64,000 nt of DNA from PFJX01 sp964466195 (lineage in GTDB: Bacteria; Pseudomonadota; Gammaproteobacteria; Burkholderiales; Thiobacillaceae), in the NCBI GenBank assembly GCA_964466195.1, contig CAYXMQ010000006.1, forward strand, positions 62,001 to 126,000. The letters are read 5' to 3'. A program made the translations under genes and the position numbers. Below are positions 53,247-62,339 of this stretch, one piece after another (within the stretch, counting starts at the first letter, position 1; every line of letters begins with the position of its first letter). The notes beneath the pieces were generated by a model. It had not been told where the DNA came from. It worked only from the letters and a program-made list of their open reading frames with translations, and did not search any database.

Positions 53247-54452
53247 ATGCGGACCCCGCTTCCCGAACTTCACTCCGTGTCCGATCACTTCGATATCGTC
53301 ATTCTCGGCGGCGGCCTCAATGGCGCCGCACTGGCCAGCGCGCTCAAGAACGGCCCGCACCGCATCGCGCTGGTGGAACCCCGCCCGCCCGCCGCACTCG
53401 GCCCGGAGGCGAACCGGGACAGCTCCACCTGGGACAGCCGTATCTACGCCTACAGCCCGGGCAATGTCGCCTGGCTGCAATCGCTCGGCGCCTGGCGGGA
53501 CCCGGTCCGGGCGCAGGCGGTTTATGCGATGCGGATACACGGCGACGCCGGCGGGCGGCTGACTTTTGACGCGATCGATGCCGGCCTGCCGGAACTGGCC
53601 TGGATCGCGGAGAACAGCCGCCTGCAAATGGCGCTCTGGCAAACCTTGCGCGGGCATCCCAACGTCCATCTGCTGCAGGCTCGGGCCAGCGCAATAATCT
53701 GGGGCGAGGGACAGAGCCCGCAGCATCAGCTGCAACTGGCCAATGGCGAACACATCACGACCGACCTGTTGATCGGCGCCGACGGCGCGCATTCCTGGTT
53801 GCGCGGGCAAGCGGGTATCGGCTGCGATGAAGAGGACTACAAACATGTCGGCGTAGTCGCCAACTTCGCCACCGAAAAGCCGCATCGCGGCATCGCCTTC
53901 CAATGGTTCCGCCCGGATGGCGTACTGGCTTACCTGCCGCTGCCGGGCAAACGCATCTCGATGGTCTGGTCGACGCCGCCGGAACGGGCCGCCGAACTAC
54001 AGAACCTGCCGGCGGCCGAACTCGCTCGGCAGGTCGCTGTCGCCGGCGCCGGCGTAGTGGGCGAGCTGCATTGCATCACACCGGCCGCCGGTTTCCCGCT
54101 CAAACGTCGCCGCGCGCATGAATGGGTGCGGCCCGGCCTGGCCCTGATCGGCGATGCCGCCCACACCGTCCACCCCTTGGCCGGCCAGGGCGTCAACCTG
54201 GGCTTCCGCGATTCGCGCCTGCTGGCCGAAGCGCTCGGCCTCGGCGGCCCGGCTGGCGATATCGGCCGCCTCTCCGCCTACGCCGCACGCCGTATGGAAG
54301 ATGTTGCCACGATGCAATTCACCACCGGCAGTCTCAAGAAACTTTTTGCCCGCGACGACAGCCTCACCCGCGTACTGCGTAATTGGGGCATGAGCGTCGC
54401 CGATCAGATTCACCCGATCAACCAGGCTTTGACCCGTCACGCAGTCCTTTAA
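53247..54452 (+). CDS. UbiH/UbiF/VisC-family FAD monooxygenase
   Basis: Ubiquinone-biosynthesis hydroxylase family. The 401-residue product has ILGGGLNGAALASAL for FAD, LLIGADGAHSWLRGQ, and LIGDAAHTVHPLAGQGVNLG. Which ring position it hydroxylates is not determinable. A GTG at 53277 giving MSDHFDIVI is an alternative start. dsbC follows after 18 bases. Confidence 0.92.
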   Translation: MRTPLPELHSVSDHFDIVILGGGLNGAALASALKNGPHRIALVEPRPPAALGPEANRDSSTWDSRIYAYSPGNVAWLQSLGAWRDPVRAQAVYAMRIHGDAGGRLTFDAIDAGLPELAWIAENSRLQMALWQTLRGHPNVHLLQARASAIIWGEGQSPQHQLQLANGEHITTDLLIGADGAHSWLRGQAGIGCDEEDYKHVGVVANFATEKPHRGIAFQWFRPDGVLAYLPLPGKRISMVWSTPPERAAELQNLPAAELARQVAVAGAGVVGELHCITPAAGFPLKRRRAHEWVRPGLALIGDAAHTVHPLAGQGVNLGFRDSRLLAEALGLGGPAGDIGRLSAYAARRMEDVATMQFTTGSLKKLFARDDSLTRVLRNWGMSVADQIHPINQALTRHAVL

Positions 54453-54470
54453 TCGAACTTTGGAGCATCC

Positions 54471-55208
54471 ATGAAACCCCTACTGAGTGCACTTGCCGTG
54501 GCGCTGGTCGCTGTTTTTGCCTACACCGCCACACAAGCAGGCGACAGCGACATCCGAAAATCAATCGAAAGCAGCTTCCCCGGCACCCAGATCACCAGCA
54601 TCGAAAAATCACCGATCGACGGCGTGTTCGAAGTCGTCACCACAGGCCAGCAAGGCCCGCTGGTGGTTTATTCCGACGACAAAGGCGAATACCTGATGGT
54701 GGGTGATCTGCTCAACGTCAAAGCGAAACGCAATCTGACCCGCGAACGCATGGACAAATTGTCCGAGGTGAAATGGGACAGCCTGCCGCTCGACAATGCC
54801 ATCAAGGTCGTCAAAGGCAACGGAAGCCGCAAGCTGGCCGTATTTTCCGACCCGGACTGCCCGTACTGCCGAAAAGCGGAAGCGGAATTCGCCAAGCTCG
54901 ACAACGTCACCATCTACACCTTCGCCTACCCGCTGCCGATGCACCCCGATGCCGGCCTCAAATCCAAACGGGTCTGGTGCAGCCAAGACCGCGCCCAAGC
55001 CTGGCAGGATCTGATGCTGAAAGGCGTCGTGCCGGGCGGCAAGGGTGACTGCGACAACCCGATCGACGCAAATCTCGCCCTCGGCGCCAAGCTGCGCATA
55101 GACGGCACGCCGGCGCTGATCTTCCCGAACGGCAAACGCATACCCGGCTATGTCGATGCGATCCGGCTGGAAGCGATGCTGAACGCAATGAGCGGCGCGA
55201 AGAACTGA
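54471..55208 (+). CDS. dsbC: Thiol:disulfide interchange protein DsbC
   Basis: Periplasmic disulfide isomerase. The 245-residue product has a signal peptide (residues 1-23), a dimerisation domain, the catalytic DCPYC (C130, C133), the GTPAL cis-proline region, and a second cysteine pair in VWCSQ and GDCDNP. GGAG precedes the ATG. It may assist maturation of periplasmic cytochromes such as those at 58.9 kb, but that is inference. Confidence 0.96.
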   Translation: MKPLLSALAVALVAVFAYTATQAGDSDIRKSIESSFPGTQITSIEKSPIDGVFEVVTTGQQGPLVVYSDDKGEYLMVGDLLNVKAKRNLTRERMDKLSEVKWDSLPLDNAIKVVKGNGSRKLAVFSDPDCPYCRKAEAEFAKLDNVTIYTFAYPLPMHPDAGLKSKRVWCSQDRAQAWQDLMLKGVVPGGKGDCDNPIDANLALGAKLRIDGTPALIFPNGKRIPGYVDAIRLEAMLNAMSGAKN

Positions 55209-55233
55209 TCGCCGCGCGGGCGTCGCAAGAATT

Positions 55234-55261
55234 GCGGCCGTGACGTCGACGTCACGGCCGC
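55234..55261. repeat. 28-bp perfect palindrome between convergent genes
   Basis: The two 14-base halves (55234-55247 and 55248-55261) are exact reverse complements with no loop. It lies between the dsbC stop and the end of the minus-strand gene at 55279. No T tract follows. Confidence 0.9.
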
Positions 55262-55278
55262 GAACTCAGACGCGAGGA

Positions 55279-55797
55279 TCAGAAGCGTTCATCCGTCAGC
55301 GCTTCGTCTCGGATTAACTTATCCGCTCCGCGTGCAATCGCCCGCATCACGGTCGTAGCGGTCTGCATGCCCTCCGCCGCCATGTTGCCGACCACCGGCG
55401 CCAATTTTGCGGCGATGGCCTTGGCATCCTGCTGCAAGCCGCAAGACTCGCCGCCGGCCACGCTGCCCGCGCCCGCGATACGGCCGCCCTCGAGGAAACC
55501 GCGCTGGAATTGCATGGCCTCCCATTGCTCGCGCATCAGCTTGCCGGCCTGCATCGGCGAAATCTGGCCATTGCGCAGATTGTGTTCTATGCGCTCCATC
55601 TGCTGGTTCATCTGCTGCTGCATCGAATTCAGCATGGCCTGGCTGCCGCCGTCGACATTATTTGCCTGCGGCGCGACGGCTTGCGGCGGTGTGCCAAACA
55701 GGCAGGAACGGTTGTCGGCCTGCGCCAAACCGGTGTTCAAGGACATCGCCAGCAGGGCGCTCAGACTCAAGGCTTTGACTAATGAAGGGGTTTTCAT
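55279..55797 (-). CDS. Secreted protein of unknown function
   Basis: The 172-residue product has a signal peptide (MKTPSLVKALSLSALLAMSLNTGLAQA). The mature part has two cysteines (NRSCLFG and GESCGLQ), a Met/Gln-rich helix (residues 55-75, with repeats of MQQQMNQQ), and an Ala-rich C-terminal part ending LIRDEALTDERF. CAGGAG precedes ATG 55797. I recognise no family. The heptad-like helix suggests oligomerisation. Confidence 0.75.
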   Translation of the reverse strand: MKTPSLVKALSLSALLAMSLNTGLAQADNRSCLFGTPPQAVAPQANNVDGGSQAMLNSMQQQMNQQMERIEHNLRNGQISPMQAGKLMREQWEAMQFQRGFLEGGRIAGAGSVAGGESCGLQQDAKAIAAKLAPVVGNMAAEGMQTATTVMRAIARGADKLIRDEALTDERF

Positions 55798-56253
55798 GAC
55801 TGACTCCTGAAAGTATCCCGCTTGGCGGATGCGAAGCAGGTGAAGCCAGTCTGAATGCGCGATGTAAGCCAGGCGTTTGCGGTCTGTAGTAGAAATGTAA
55901 TGAGATGTTTCTACCTGAATTCGGCCGGCATGCACTACGGCCGGATCAAGCCGATTGCAGGCTGTCGTCGCCGGACAGGCGAATAACGTACTCTGAGCCG
56001 AATCGGGATTTCCCCAGCACGCCAACAGAAGTCCGGCGTCTAAGATCCGTCTGTGCGGCTGCAGCAGCCTGGCTTAAGCATGGGATAATTTCTTGAAATG
56101 CGGCGGCTGCTTTGCTCCTCATTAGGCCTGATCGTAAGCGTGTATGCAGCCGATGGCGGATAGCCCCGGGGCGACATGCCGATGGGAAACCTTCGAGAAG
56201 ATGCCCCGCATAATTGTTATTAATTCAAAATAATCAATGCATTAGGATTATTC
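55798..56253. other. 456-base intergenic region upstream of trpG
   Basis: No gene is convincing. A 7-bp stem-loop with a 12-base loop lies at about 55888-55913. A frame MRRLLCSSLGLIVSVYAADGG (56098-56163) has no tryptophan codons and looks like chance. An AT-rich block near 56211-56250 just before trpG is the likely promoter, with inverted TTATT/AATAA. Confidence 0.5.
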
Positions 56254-56823
56254 ATGTTGCTGATGATCGACAACTACGACAGCTTCACCTACAACCTCGT
56301 GCAGTATTTCGGCGAGCTGGGGGAAGACGTGCGCGTGCACCGCAACGACGAGATCAGCGTCGCCGAGATCGAGGCGATGCGGCCGGACCGCATCGTCATC
56401 TCGCCCGGGCCGTGCACGCCGAACGAAGCGGGCATTTCGGTGCCGGCCATCACCGCCTTCGCCGGACGCATTCCGCTGCTGGGCGTGTGCCTCGGTCACC
56501 AGAGCATCGGCCAGGCCTTCGGCGGCAAGATCGTGCATGCCAAGCAGTTGATGCATGGCAAAACCTCGCCGATCCATCATGCCGACAAAGGCGTGTTCCG
56601 CGGCCTGCCCAACCCGTTCACCGCCACCCGTTACCATTCGCTGGTGATCGAGCGCGAAAGCATTCCGGATTGCCTGGAAATCACCGCCTGGACCGATGAC
56701 GGCGAAATCATGGGCGTGCGCCATAAGACGTTGGCGGTGGAAGGCGTGCAGTTCCATCCCGAATCGGTGTTGACCGAGCACGGTCATGCGCTGCTGAAGA
56801 ATTTTTTGACGGAGACCCGCTGA
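56254..56823 (+). CDS. trpG: Anthranilate synthase/aminodeoxychorismate synthase glutaminase subunit
   Basis: Class I glutamine amidotransferase that supplies ammonia to TrpE or PabB. The 189-residue product has ISPGPCTPNEAG, the nucleophile Cys79 in LGVCLGHQ, and the His/Glu pair in VQFHPES. AGGA precedes ATG 56254. Its partner TrpE is not adjacent. Confidence 0.95.
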   Translation: MLLMIDNYDSFTYNLVQYFGELGEDVRVHRNDEISVAEIEAMRPDRIVISPGPCTPNEAGISVPAITAFAGRIPLLGVCLGHQSIGQAFGGKIVHAKQLMHGKTSPIHHADKGVFRGLPNPFTATRYHSLVIERESIPDCLEITAWTDDGEIMGVRHKTLAVEGVQFHPESVLTEHGHALLKNFLTETR

Positions 56824-57834
56824 ATGAAACCCCAGGAAGCGCTGCTGCGCCTGATCGAACATCGCGAAATCTTTCACGATGAAATGCTGTCGCTGATGCG
56901 CCAGATCATGGCCGGCGAAATGTCGCCGGTGATGATCGCCGCGCTGATCACCGGGCTGCGCGTGAAGAAGGAAACCATCGGCGAAATCACGGCGGCAGCC
57001 ATCGTCATGCGGGAACTGGCGACCAAGGTGCCGGTCGTCGATAGCGCGCATCTGGTCGACACCTGCGGCACCGGCGGCGATTCCGCCCACACCTTCAACA
57101 TCTCCACCGCCGCCGCCTTCGTCGCAGCCGGCGCCGGCGCGCGGGTGGCCAAGCATGGCGGCCGTTCGGTATCGTCGAAATCGGGCAGCGCCGATGTGCT
57201 GGAAGCGCTCGGCGTCAATATCAATCTGCCGCCGGAACGGGTGGCGGAGGCGATTCAGCAGGTCGGCCTCGGCTTCATGTTCGCGCCGAACTACCACAGC
57301 GCGATGAAGCATGCCGCGCCGGTGCGCAAGGAGCTCGGCGTGCGCACGCTGTTCAACATCCTGGGCCCCCTGACCAACCCGGCCGGCGCGCCGAACCAGG
57401 TCATGGGCGTGTTTCATCCCGATCTGGTCGGCATCCAGGTGCGCGTGCTGCAACGCCTGGGCAGCCAGCGCGCGCTGACCGTGTTCGGCCGCGAAGGGCT
57501 GGATGAAATCTCCATTTCCGGCGAAACCCTGGTCGGCGAATTGCGCGACGGCGAGGTGCGCGAGTACGTGCTCAGCCCGGAACAGTTCGGCCTCAGCACG
57601 CACGACATTCGCGCCTTGCAGGTGGATACCGTGGAAGCCTCGCGCGAACGCATTCTGAAAGCGCTGAGCAACGCGCCCGGCGCGGAACGCGATGTGGTGG
57701 CGCTGAATGCCGGCGCAGCCATCTACGCCGCCGGCATCGCCGACACATTGCAAGACGGCGTGCAACGGGCGCAGGCGGCGATGGCCTCCGGTGCCGCGAT
57801 GGCCAAGCTGGAAGCGCTGCGCGCATTTGGCTGA
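56824..57834 (+). CDS. trpD: Anthranilate phosphoribosyltransferase
   Basis: Transfers phosphoribosyl to anthranilate in tryptophan synthesis. The 336-residue product has DTCGTGGDS for PRPP, KHGGRSVSSKSGSAD and a C-terminal LNAGAAIYAAG. It abuts trpG. The usual next gene trpC is absent; the following gene is on the other strand. Confidence 0.97.
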   Translation: MKPQEALLRLIEHREIFHDEMLSLMRQIMAGEMSPVMIAALITGLRVKKETIGEITAAAIVMRELATKVPVVDSAHLVDTCGTGGDSAHTFNISTAAAFVAAGAGARVAKHGGRSVSSKSGSADVLEALGVNINLPPERVAEAIQQVGLGFMFAPNYHSAMKHAAPVRKELGVRTLFNILGPLTNPAGAPNQVMGVFHPDLVGIQVRVLQRLGSQRALTVFGREGLDEISISGETLVGELRDGEVREYVLSPEQFGLSTHDIRALQVDTVEASRERILKALSNAPGAERDVVALNAGAAIYAAGIADTLQDGVQRAQAAMASGAAMAKLEALRAFG

Positions 57835-58809
57835 CTAGGACTCGAATTCCGCAGCCCGGGCAAAATAGCCCAGCACCCGCTGCGGCAGCCAGTCGAATCC
57901 GCCCGGGAACGGGCCGGTGACAAAACCGACATGGCCGCCTTGGGCGGGAAAGTCCAGCGTCACGTGCGCCGAGACGTCGCTTGGCGCGGGCAGCGCCGCC
58001 GCCGGCATGAACGGGTCGTTGCGGGCGTTGATGACCAGCGTCGGCACGCGTATGTGCGCCAGCCACGGTTTGCTGGCGCAGCGCCGCCAGTAGTCTTCGG
58101 CATCCCGGTAACCATGCAGTCTGGCGGTCACCAGCGTGTCGAACGCGGCAATACGGCTGACCCCTTTGACCGCCTGGCGATCGTACAGCCCCGGAAAACG
58201 ATCCAGCTTGGCCAGCGCCTTGCGTTTCAGGGTGCGCAGGAAACGCGCCGTATAGACTCGGGCAAAGCCCTGATCCAGCGCCGCGCCGGCCGCCGGCAGA
58301 TCGAGCGGCGCGGAGATGCCGGCGGCGGCCAGCAGCACCGCTCGGGCCGCCTCGCCCTGTTCGCCCAACCATTTCAGTAGCGCATTGCCGCCGAGCGAAA
58401 CACCGGCGGCGAAGAGCAGCGCATGGTCTTGCCGCAAACGCCGCAGAATGGCGTCGATCTCGGCACTGTCACCGGAGTGATAGGCGCGCGGCAAGCGATT
58501 CGGCTCGCCGGAACAACCACGAAAGTGCGGCACGACCCCGCGCCAGCCGCGCCGCTTCACCTGCGCCATCAGATGCAAGGCGTAGGCGCTGCGGGAATCG
58601 CCTTCGAGCCCGTGAAACAGCACCACCAGCGGCGCTTCCGCGGGGCCGTCGACCCAATCCAGGTCGATGAAGTCGCCGTCCGGCAGTTGCCAGCGCTCGC
58701 GCCGGTAAGCCATCGCCGGGCTGGCGATCAGCGCGCCCCAGATGGTCTGCAGGTCGCCGCCGGGCAGCCAGAAGGGGGCGCTATAGCGAGCTAGGGTCTG
58801 ATTTGGCAT
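57835..58809 (-). CDS. YheT-type alpha/beta hydrolase
   Basis: The 324-residue product begins MPNQTLARYSAPFWLPGGDLQTIW, has LVVLFHGLEGDSRSAYA, nucleophile elbow GVSLGG (Ser), NARNDPFMP acid and GGHVGF histidine. This is the YheT/UPF0017 family, whose substrate is unknown. It is convergent with trpD. Confidence 0.9.
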   Translation of the reverse strand: MPNQTLARYSAPFWLPGGDLQTIWGALIASPAMAYRRERWQLPDGDFIDLDWVDGPAEAPLVVLFHGLEGDSRSAYALHLMAQVKRRGWRGVVPHFRGCSGEPNRLPRAYHSGDSAEIDAILRRLRQDHALLFAAGVSLGGNALLKWLGEQGEAARAVLLAAAGISAPLDLPAAGAALDQGFARVYTARFLRTLKRKALAKLDRFPGLYDRQAVKGVSRIAAFDTLVTARLHGYRDAEDYWRRCASKPWLAHIRVPTLVINARNDPFMPAAALPAPSDVSAHVTLDFPAQGGHVGFVTGPFPGGFDWLPQRVLGYFARAAEFES

Positions 58810-58817
58810 GGTCGACA

Positions 58818-58854
58818 AGGAAGCGGCGGCGTGCTCTGCGCGCCGCCGCTTCCT
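58818..58854. repeat. 14-bp stem inverted repeat between two minus-strand genes
   Basis: Arms 58818-58831 and 58841-58854 are exact complements with a 9-base loop. It follows the cytochrome gene stop (58870) on the minus strand and precedes the YheT ATG. Without a T tract on the minus strand it is a weak terminator candidate. Confidence 0.6.
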
Positions 58855-58869
58855 CCCTTTTAACACGTG

Positions 58870-60894
58870 CTAAGCGGCGAAAAATCCAATGGCGACCAGA
58901 ACCAACAGCGTGAGCCCCATGCTGATCAGCACCAGGCCAAGAATGTTCGAGCCCAGCGTCAGCGGTCGCGACGGCAGATCGACCAGGTGTTTCTCCAGTT
59001 CGCCCGATTCCATCAACCGGTAGTACTGGGCCGGGTGGTCGCGCCTCAGCTCCGCCAACGACAGCGTGCCGGTGAACATGACGATGTCCGGCGGCGGCAA
59101 TTTGTCCGGGCGGAAGTGGTTATTGAAGAAGTGCACCGTGAACAGGAACACCGCTGCGAGGAAGGCTTCCTCGCTATGCACCAGCGTGGCGACGTTGAAT
59201 ATCCAGCCCGGCAGGTGTTGCGCCGTTACGTGCGGGAAGGCCAGCAACATGCCGCTGCTGCCGATGACTGTGACCCCCCAGAACACCGCCCAGTAGTCGA
59301 ATTTCTCGAAGTAGGCCCAGCGGTCGAACAACGGCTTGGGTCCGCGGCCGACGAACCATTTGAACATGGCGATGCAATCCTGGACATCTTTCCAGTTCGG
59401 CAGCAACGAATCGGGCCCGAACCATTTGAAACCCGGCTTGCGCAGCAGGTGCTGGAGGATATAGACCAGATGGAGGAAGAAGATGCCGACGAACAGCACC
59501 ACGGCGACGCGGTGCAGCAGCGCCACATTCTCCGGCCCACCCAATCCCCTGGCGACCACCGGCGCCCAGGAACTGCCGGCGAACAGGGCTGTCGTGCCGG
59601 TCAGCACCAGCGCCATGGTGGCCAGCGCGAAGATCAGGTGAGCGATGCGCCAGCCCAGCGGGAAACGCTGAAAATGCTTGCTGCTGTCGAAGCCGAGCAT
59701 TTCAGTCCGAACGTACGGTGCACTCTTGCGCAGCTTGCGGTCGCGCCACTCGCGGAAATACCAAAGCCCGGAATGCAGCCAGAAGAAGGTGAACACGGCC
59801 AGCAGCAACGCCCCCATCAGACGCGAGGCGATCCATACCTGCGAGTAGCGTCCGTAGTCGCTCGCATCGGCGTGGGGGTAAAAGGTAACGAATCCAGCCG
59901 TGGCCTCGGGCAATTTCTTGCCGTTATGGCACTGCCGGCAGGTCTTCAGCTTGTTGTTGGGGTGGACCGTGGACTTCGGGTCATCGACCATCAGGATGCC
60001 ATGGCTGCCGTGGCAGTTGTAGCACTTGGCCGTATAGGTGTAACCGAGCTTGTTGACCTGGCCGTGATAGGTATCGCGGTACGTCTTCAAACTCTTGGCG
60101 TGGCAATTGCCACACTCTTCGGGGTTGAGCAGCTTGAACCCCGTCAGCGCGGTGCCGGTGATCTCGTGGGTGGTATGGCAGTCGATGCAGACGGCCGCCT
60201 TGGAATTTTTCTTCTCCAGTATCTCGCTGCCATGTATCGATTCGCTGTACTCGTCGAGCTGATCTTCGTGGCATTTTCCGCACAGTGCCGGAATGCCCAG
60301 GCGCCAGTTGGCGTACTGGGCGCTTTGCCGATCCGCCGGCATATTGAAGGAATGAGTGTCATGGCATTCATGGCATGCCGCGTTCACCCGCTCCGGCTCG
60401 TCTGCGTTCTGTTTGGCATGGAAGGATCGGTGGTAGGCCGTGATATTTTTGGCAATCAGGCCCAGCCTGGGGCTCGCCGCGGCGCCAGGGCTTTTTTGCG
60501 CGGTATCCCACAACTTGGCGTGACATTCGGCGCAGTCCGGCTTGGGCACCCCCGCCTTCTTGTGCGGCGCGGCGTTGTCACTGATCTCGCGATGGCAATC
60601 GATACAGCGCAGCCGGGCGTGGACACCCTGGCCGAACTTCGCCGGGTCAACCTCGGTGAGCGGGCGCTTGTGCCCCGTCGCGCCCGGCAACTCGAGTTTT
60701 TTCTTCCCGTCGTGGCATTGCAGGCAAGCCGCGTTGTCCAGCGCATCGCCCGACTTCCCGGCTACATGCGCCAAACCCTGGGCGGGCACGACGGCCGCGG
60801 CAGTTGTCGATACAAGCGCCACGGCGCCTAACAGGTAGAGGCCGAGGTAGAGGCAGGCGGCGACCGACCGCCTCAAGGACAGTGAGGTTTGCAT
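58870..60894 (-). CDS. Nine-heme c / membrane b-type cytochrome fusion (CbcL-like)
   Basis: The 674-residue product has an N-terminal signal or anchor helix, then nine CXXCH sites at residues 57, 97, 121, 174, 205, 236, 261, 291 and 319. A C-terminal half with about six transmembrane helices starts near residue 353 and carries His pairs typical of a HydC/FdnI-like diheme b domain (IAHLIF, LLHRVAVV, FLHLVY, TVHFFNNHF). This domain order is that of Geobacter CbcL, an inner-membrane quinone oxidoreductase. It would pass electrons between the quinone pool and periplasmic cytochromes. Direction and partners are unknown. The ATG 60894 was chosen over a TTG at 60903. Confidence 0.85.
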   Translation of the reverse strand: MQTSLSLRRSVAACLYLGLYLLGAVALVSTTAAAVVPAQGLAHVAGKSGDALDNAACLQCHDGKKKLELPGATGHKRPLTEVDPAKFGQGVHARLRCIDCHREISDNAAPHKKAGVPKPDCAECHAKLWDTAQKSPGAAASPRLGLIAKNITAYHRSFHAKQNADEPERVNAACHECHDTHSFNMPADRQSAQYANWRLGIPALCGKCHEDQLDEYSESIHGSEILEKKNSKAAVCIDCHTTHEITGTALTGFKLLNPEECGNCHAKSLKTYRDTYHGQVNKLGYTYTAKCYNCHGSHGILMVDDPKSTVHPNNKLKTCRQCHNGKKLPEATAGFVTFYPHADASDYGRYSQVWIASRLMGALLLAVFTFFWLHSGLWYFREWRDRKLRKSAPYVRTEMLGFDSSKHFQRFPLGWRIAHLIFALATMALVLTGTTALFAGSSWAPVVARGLGGPENVALLHRVAVVLFVGIFFLHLVYILQHLLRKPGFKWFGPDSLLPNWKDVQDCIAMFKWFVGRGPKPLFDRWAYFEKFDYWAVFWGVTVIGSSGMLLAFPHVTAQHLPGWIFNVATLVHSEEAFLAAVFLFTVHFFNNHFRPDKLPPPDIVMFTGTLSLAELRRDHPAQYYRLMESGELEKHLVDLPSRPLTLGSNILGLVLISMGLTLLVLVAIGFFAA

Positions 60895-61108
60895 GGTTTT
60901 CAATCCACCGAAGCGCGCATCCAGCGCAGTTGCAATAACTCAGGGAAGCCGCGGTCCATACGGTTATTGCCGCACTGGCGTTTCACCCTGGGACGAACGG
61001 CGGGAAGCTCGTGATTTATTGATCGGTATCCCCGCCCGCACGGGACAACGCATAAAACACCGTTTCCTGCGCAAACACACCCTGCCTCTACCCGCCTTAA
61101 CTCCCGCC

Positions 61109-61486
61109 TTAGCGAACCAGTATCCAATTGATGAGGTTTTTGAGTTCTTTCGGATCCTTGGTGTCGATCACATCGTGGTCCTCTTCTTCACCATCGATCT
61201 TGACCTTGGGTCCAGTGGTGATGTGCTTCAGCAATTTTTTCTCGGCGCCGGCATCACCTTTGTACTTCTCAGCGATTTTTTGCAGCGAGGGGCCCTTTTT
61301 GCTCTTCGCGGGGGCATGGCACTTGGTGCATTTATTATCCTTCATCAACGCCTCGGCGGCGGCGGCGTCCACTTGCGCGCTGGCTCCGCTTGAAGCTGCC
61401 GCTAAACCGATGGCGGTAAGCAGAGGAACAATCAGGCGACGCGGAGACAGAATGGACGACAGTAAAGCGGAATGTCTGATTTGCAT
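61109..61486 (-). CDS. Periplasmic monoheme class I cytochrome c
   Basis: The 125-residue product has a signal peptide ending near ASAQ (residue 38), one heme site CTKCH (C53, C56, H57), and an APAKSKKGPSLQKIAEKYKG segment typical of cytochrome c551/552 types. AGAGGGCGCATC precedes ATG 61486. It lies on the same strand 215 bases upstream of the nonaheme gene and may be its electron partner. Confidence 0.87.
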   Translation of the reverse strand: MQIRHSALLSSILSPRRLIVPLLTAIGLAAASSGASAQVDAAAAEALMKDNKCTKCHAPAKSKKGPSLQKIAEKYKGDAGAEKKLLKHITTGPKVKIDGEEEDHDVIDTKDPKELKNLINWILVR

Positions 61487-61576
61487 GATGCGCCCTCTAT
61501 ATGTGGTTAATAAAAAACTCACGTAGATTCAATAATCAGTCTCATTTTTCTTCATCTTATCCGCCATTTCCTTAAT

Positions 61577-61595
61577 GTATGTAAGCCAAACATAC
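61577..61595. repeat. 6-bp inverted repeat, candidate operator
   Basis: GTATGT and ACATAC are separated by seven bases, in the intergenic region between the cytochrome c and YceI genes. It could be a regulator site, or chance. Confidence 0.25.
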
Positions 61596-61742
61596 CTAGC
61601 CATGCTTCTTTCATTGGCATCATTCATGCTTCCATTTCGGAATCCGGGCTGGGCTGCCGGGTCGAAACCCCAAATTGCCGAGCGGGAGCGGATGACGAAC
61701 GGGATACTGCTCGGGCTCGGCGGTCATTGGAGATGGGATGCA

Positions 61743-62339
61743 ATGAAACGGCTCAACGTTATATGGCTGTGCTGGCTGGCCCTGGCGGCGCAGGCGACGG
61801 AATTCAATCGGGTATTGCCGGAGCAAAGCCGCATCGCATTCGTTTCGAGCCAGATGGGGCAGGAAGTGGACGGCCATTTCAGCCGATTCAGGGTCGATCT
61901 GAATTTCGATTCGGCCAGACCAGGCTACGCACGGGCCGCAATCGAAATCGATCTGGCCAGCGTCGATGCCGGTTCGAAGGAAGGCAATGACGCCGTGAAA
62001 GGGCCGGACTGGTTTGACGTCGCGGCGCATCCAAAGGCCGTTTTCGAATCGACATCGATACGACCGCTGGGCAAAGACCGTTACGAGTTGCGCGGCCGCA
62101 TGACCCTGCATGGCCGCAGTCGCGAGGAGAAAGCCCGTTTCAGCTTCAGGCAACAGGGCGCTAAAGGCCTGTTCGAAGGACGCCTGGACATCAAACGCCT
62201 GGATTACGGCATCGGTCAAATGGTGTGGGGCGATACGGGCGTGCTGTCCGACCGTGTGCGCATCCGTTTCAGCTTCGTCGCGGACGGCGGTGTTGCGTCA
62301 ACGGCCCGGCGCAACAAGCCGATAAAACAGTTTCCGTAA
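61743..62339 (+). CDS. YceI-family periplasmic protein
   Basis: The 198-residue product has a signal peptide (MKRLNVIWLCWLALAAQATEF) and the YceI barrel pattern SRIAFVSSQMGQEVDGHFSRF and VDAGSKEGNDAVKGPDWFDVA. YceI proteins bind isoprenoid-type lipids such as quinones and often neighbour membrane cytochromes. A longer frame from 61575 was rejected because the signal peptide starts at 61743. Confidence 0.9.
   Translation: MKRLNVIWLCWLALAAQATEFNRVLPEQSRIAFVSSQMGQEVDGHFSRFRVDLNFDSARPGYARAAIEIDLASVDAGSKEGNDAVKGPDWFDVAAHPKAVFESTSIRPLGKDRYELRGRMTLHGRSREEKARFSFRQQGAKGLFEGRLDIKRLDYGIGQMVWGDTGVLSDRVRIRFSFVADGGVASTARRNKPIKQFP

Noticed and set aside
56098..56163. Short frame as a trp leader peptide
   Set aside because: It has no tryptophan codons and no attenuator hairpin with a T tract follows it.
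58867..60831. 654-codon open frame on the plus strand
   Set aside because: It is antisense to the nine-heme cytochrome, whose CXXCH motifs prove the minus-strand frame.
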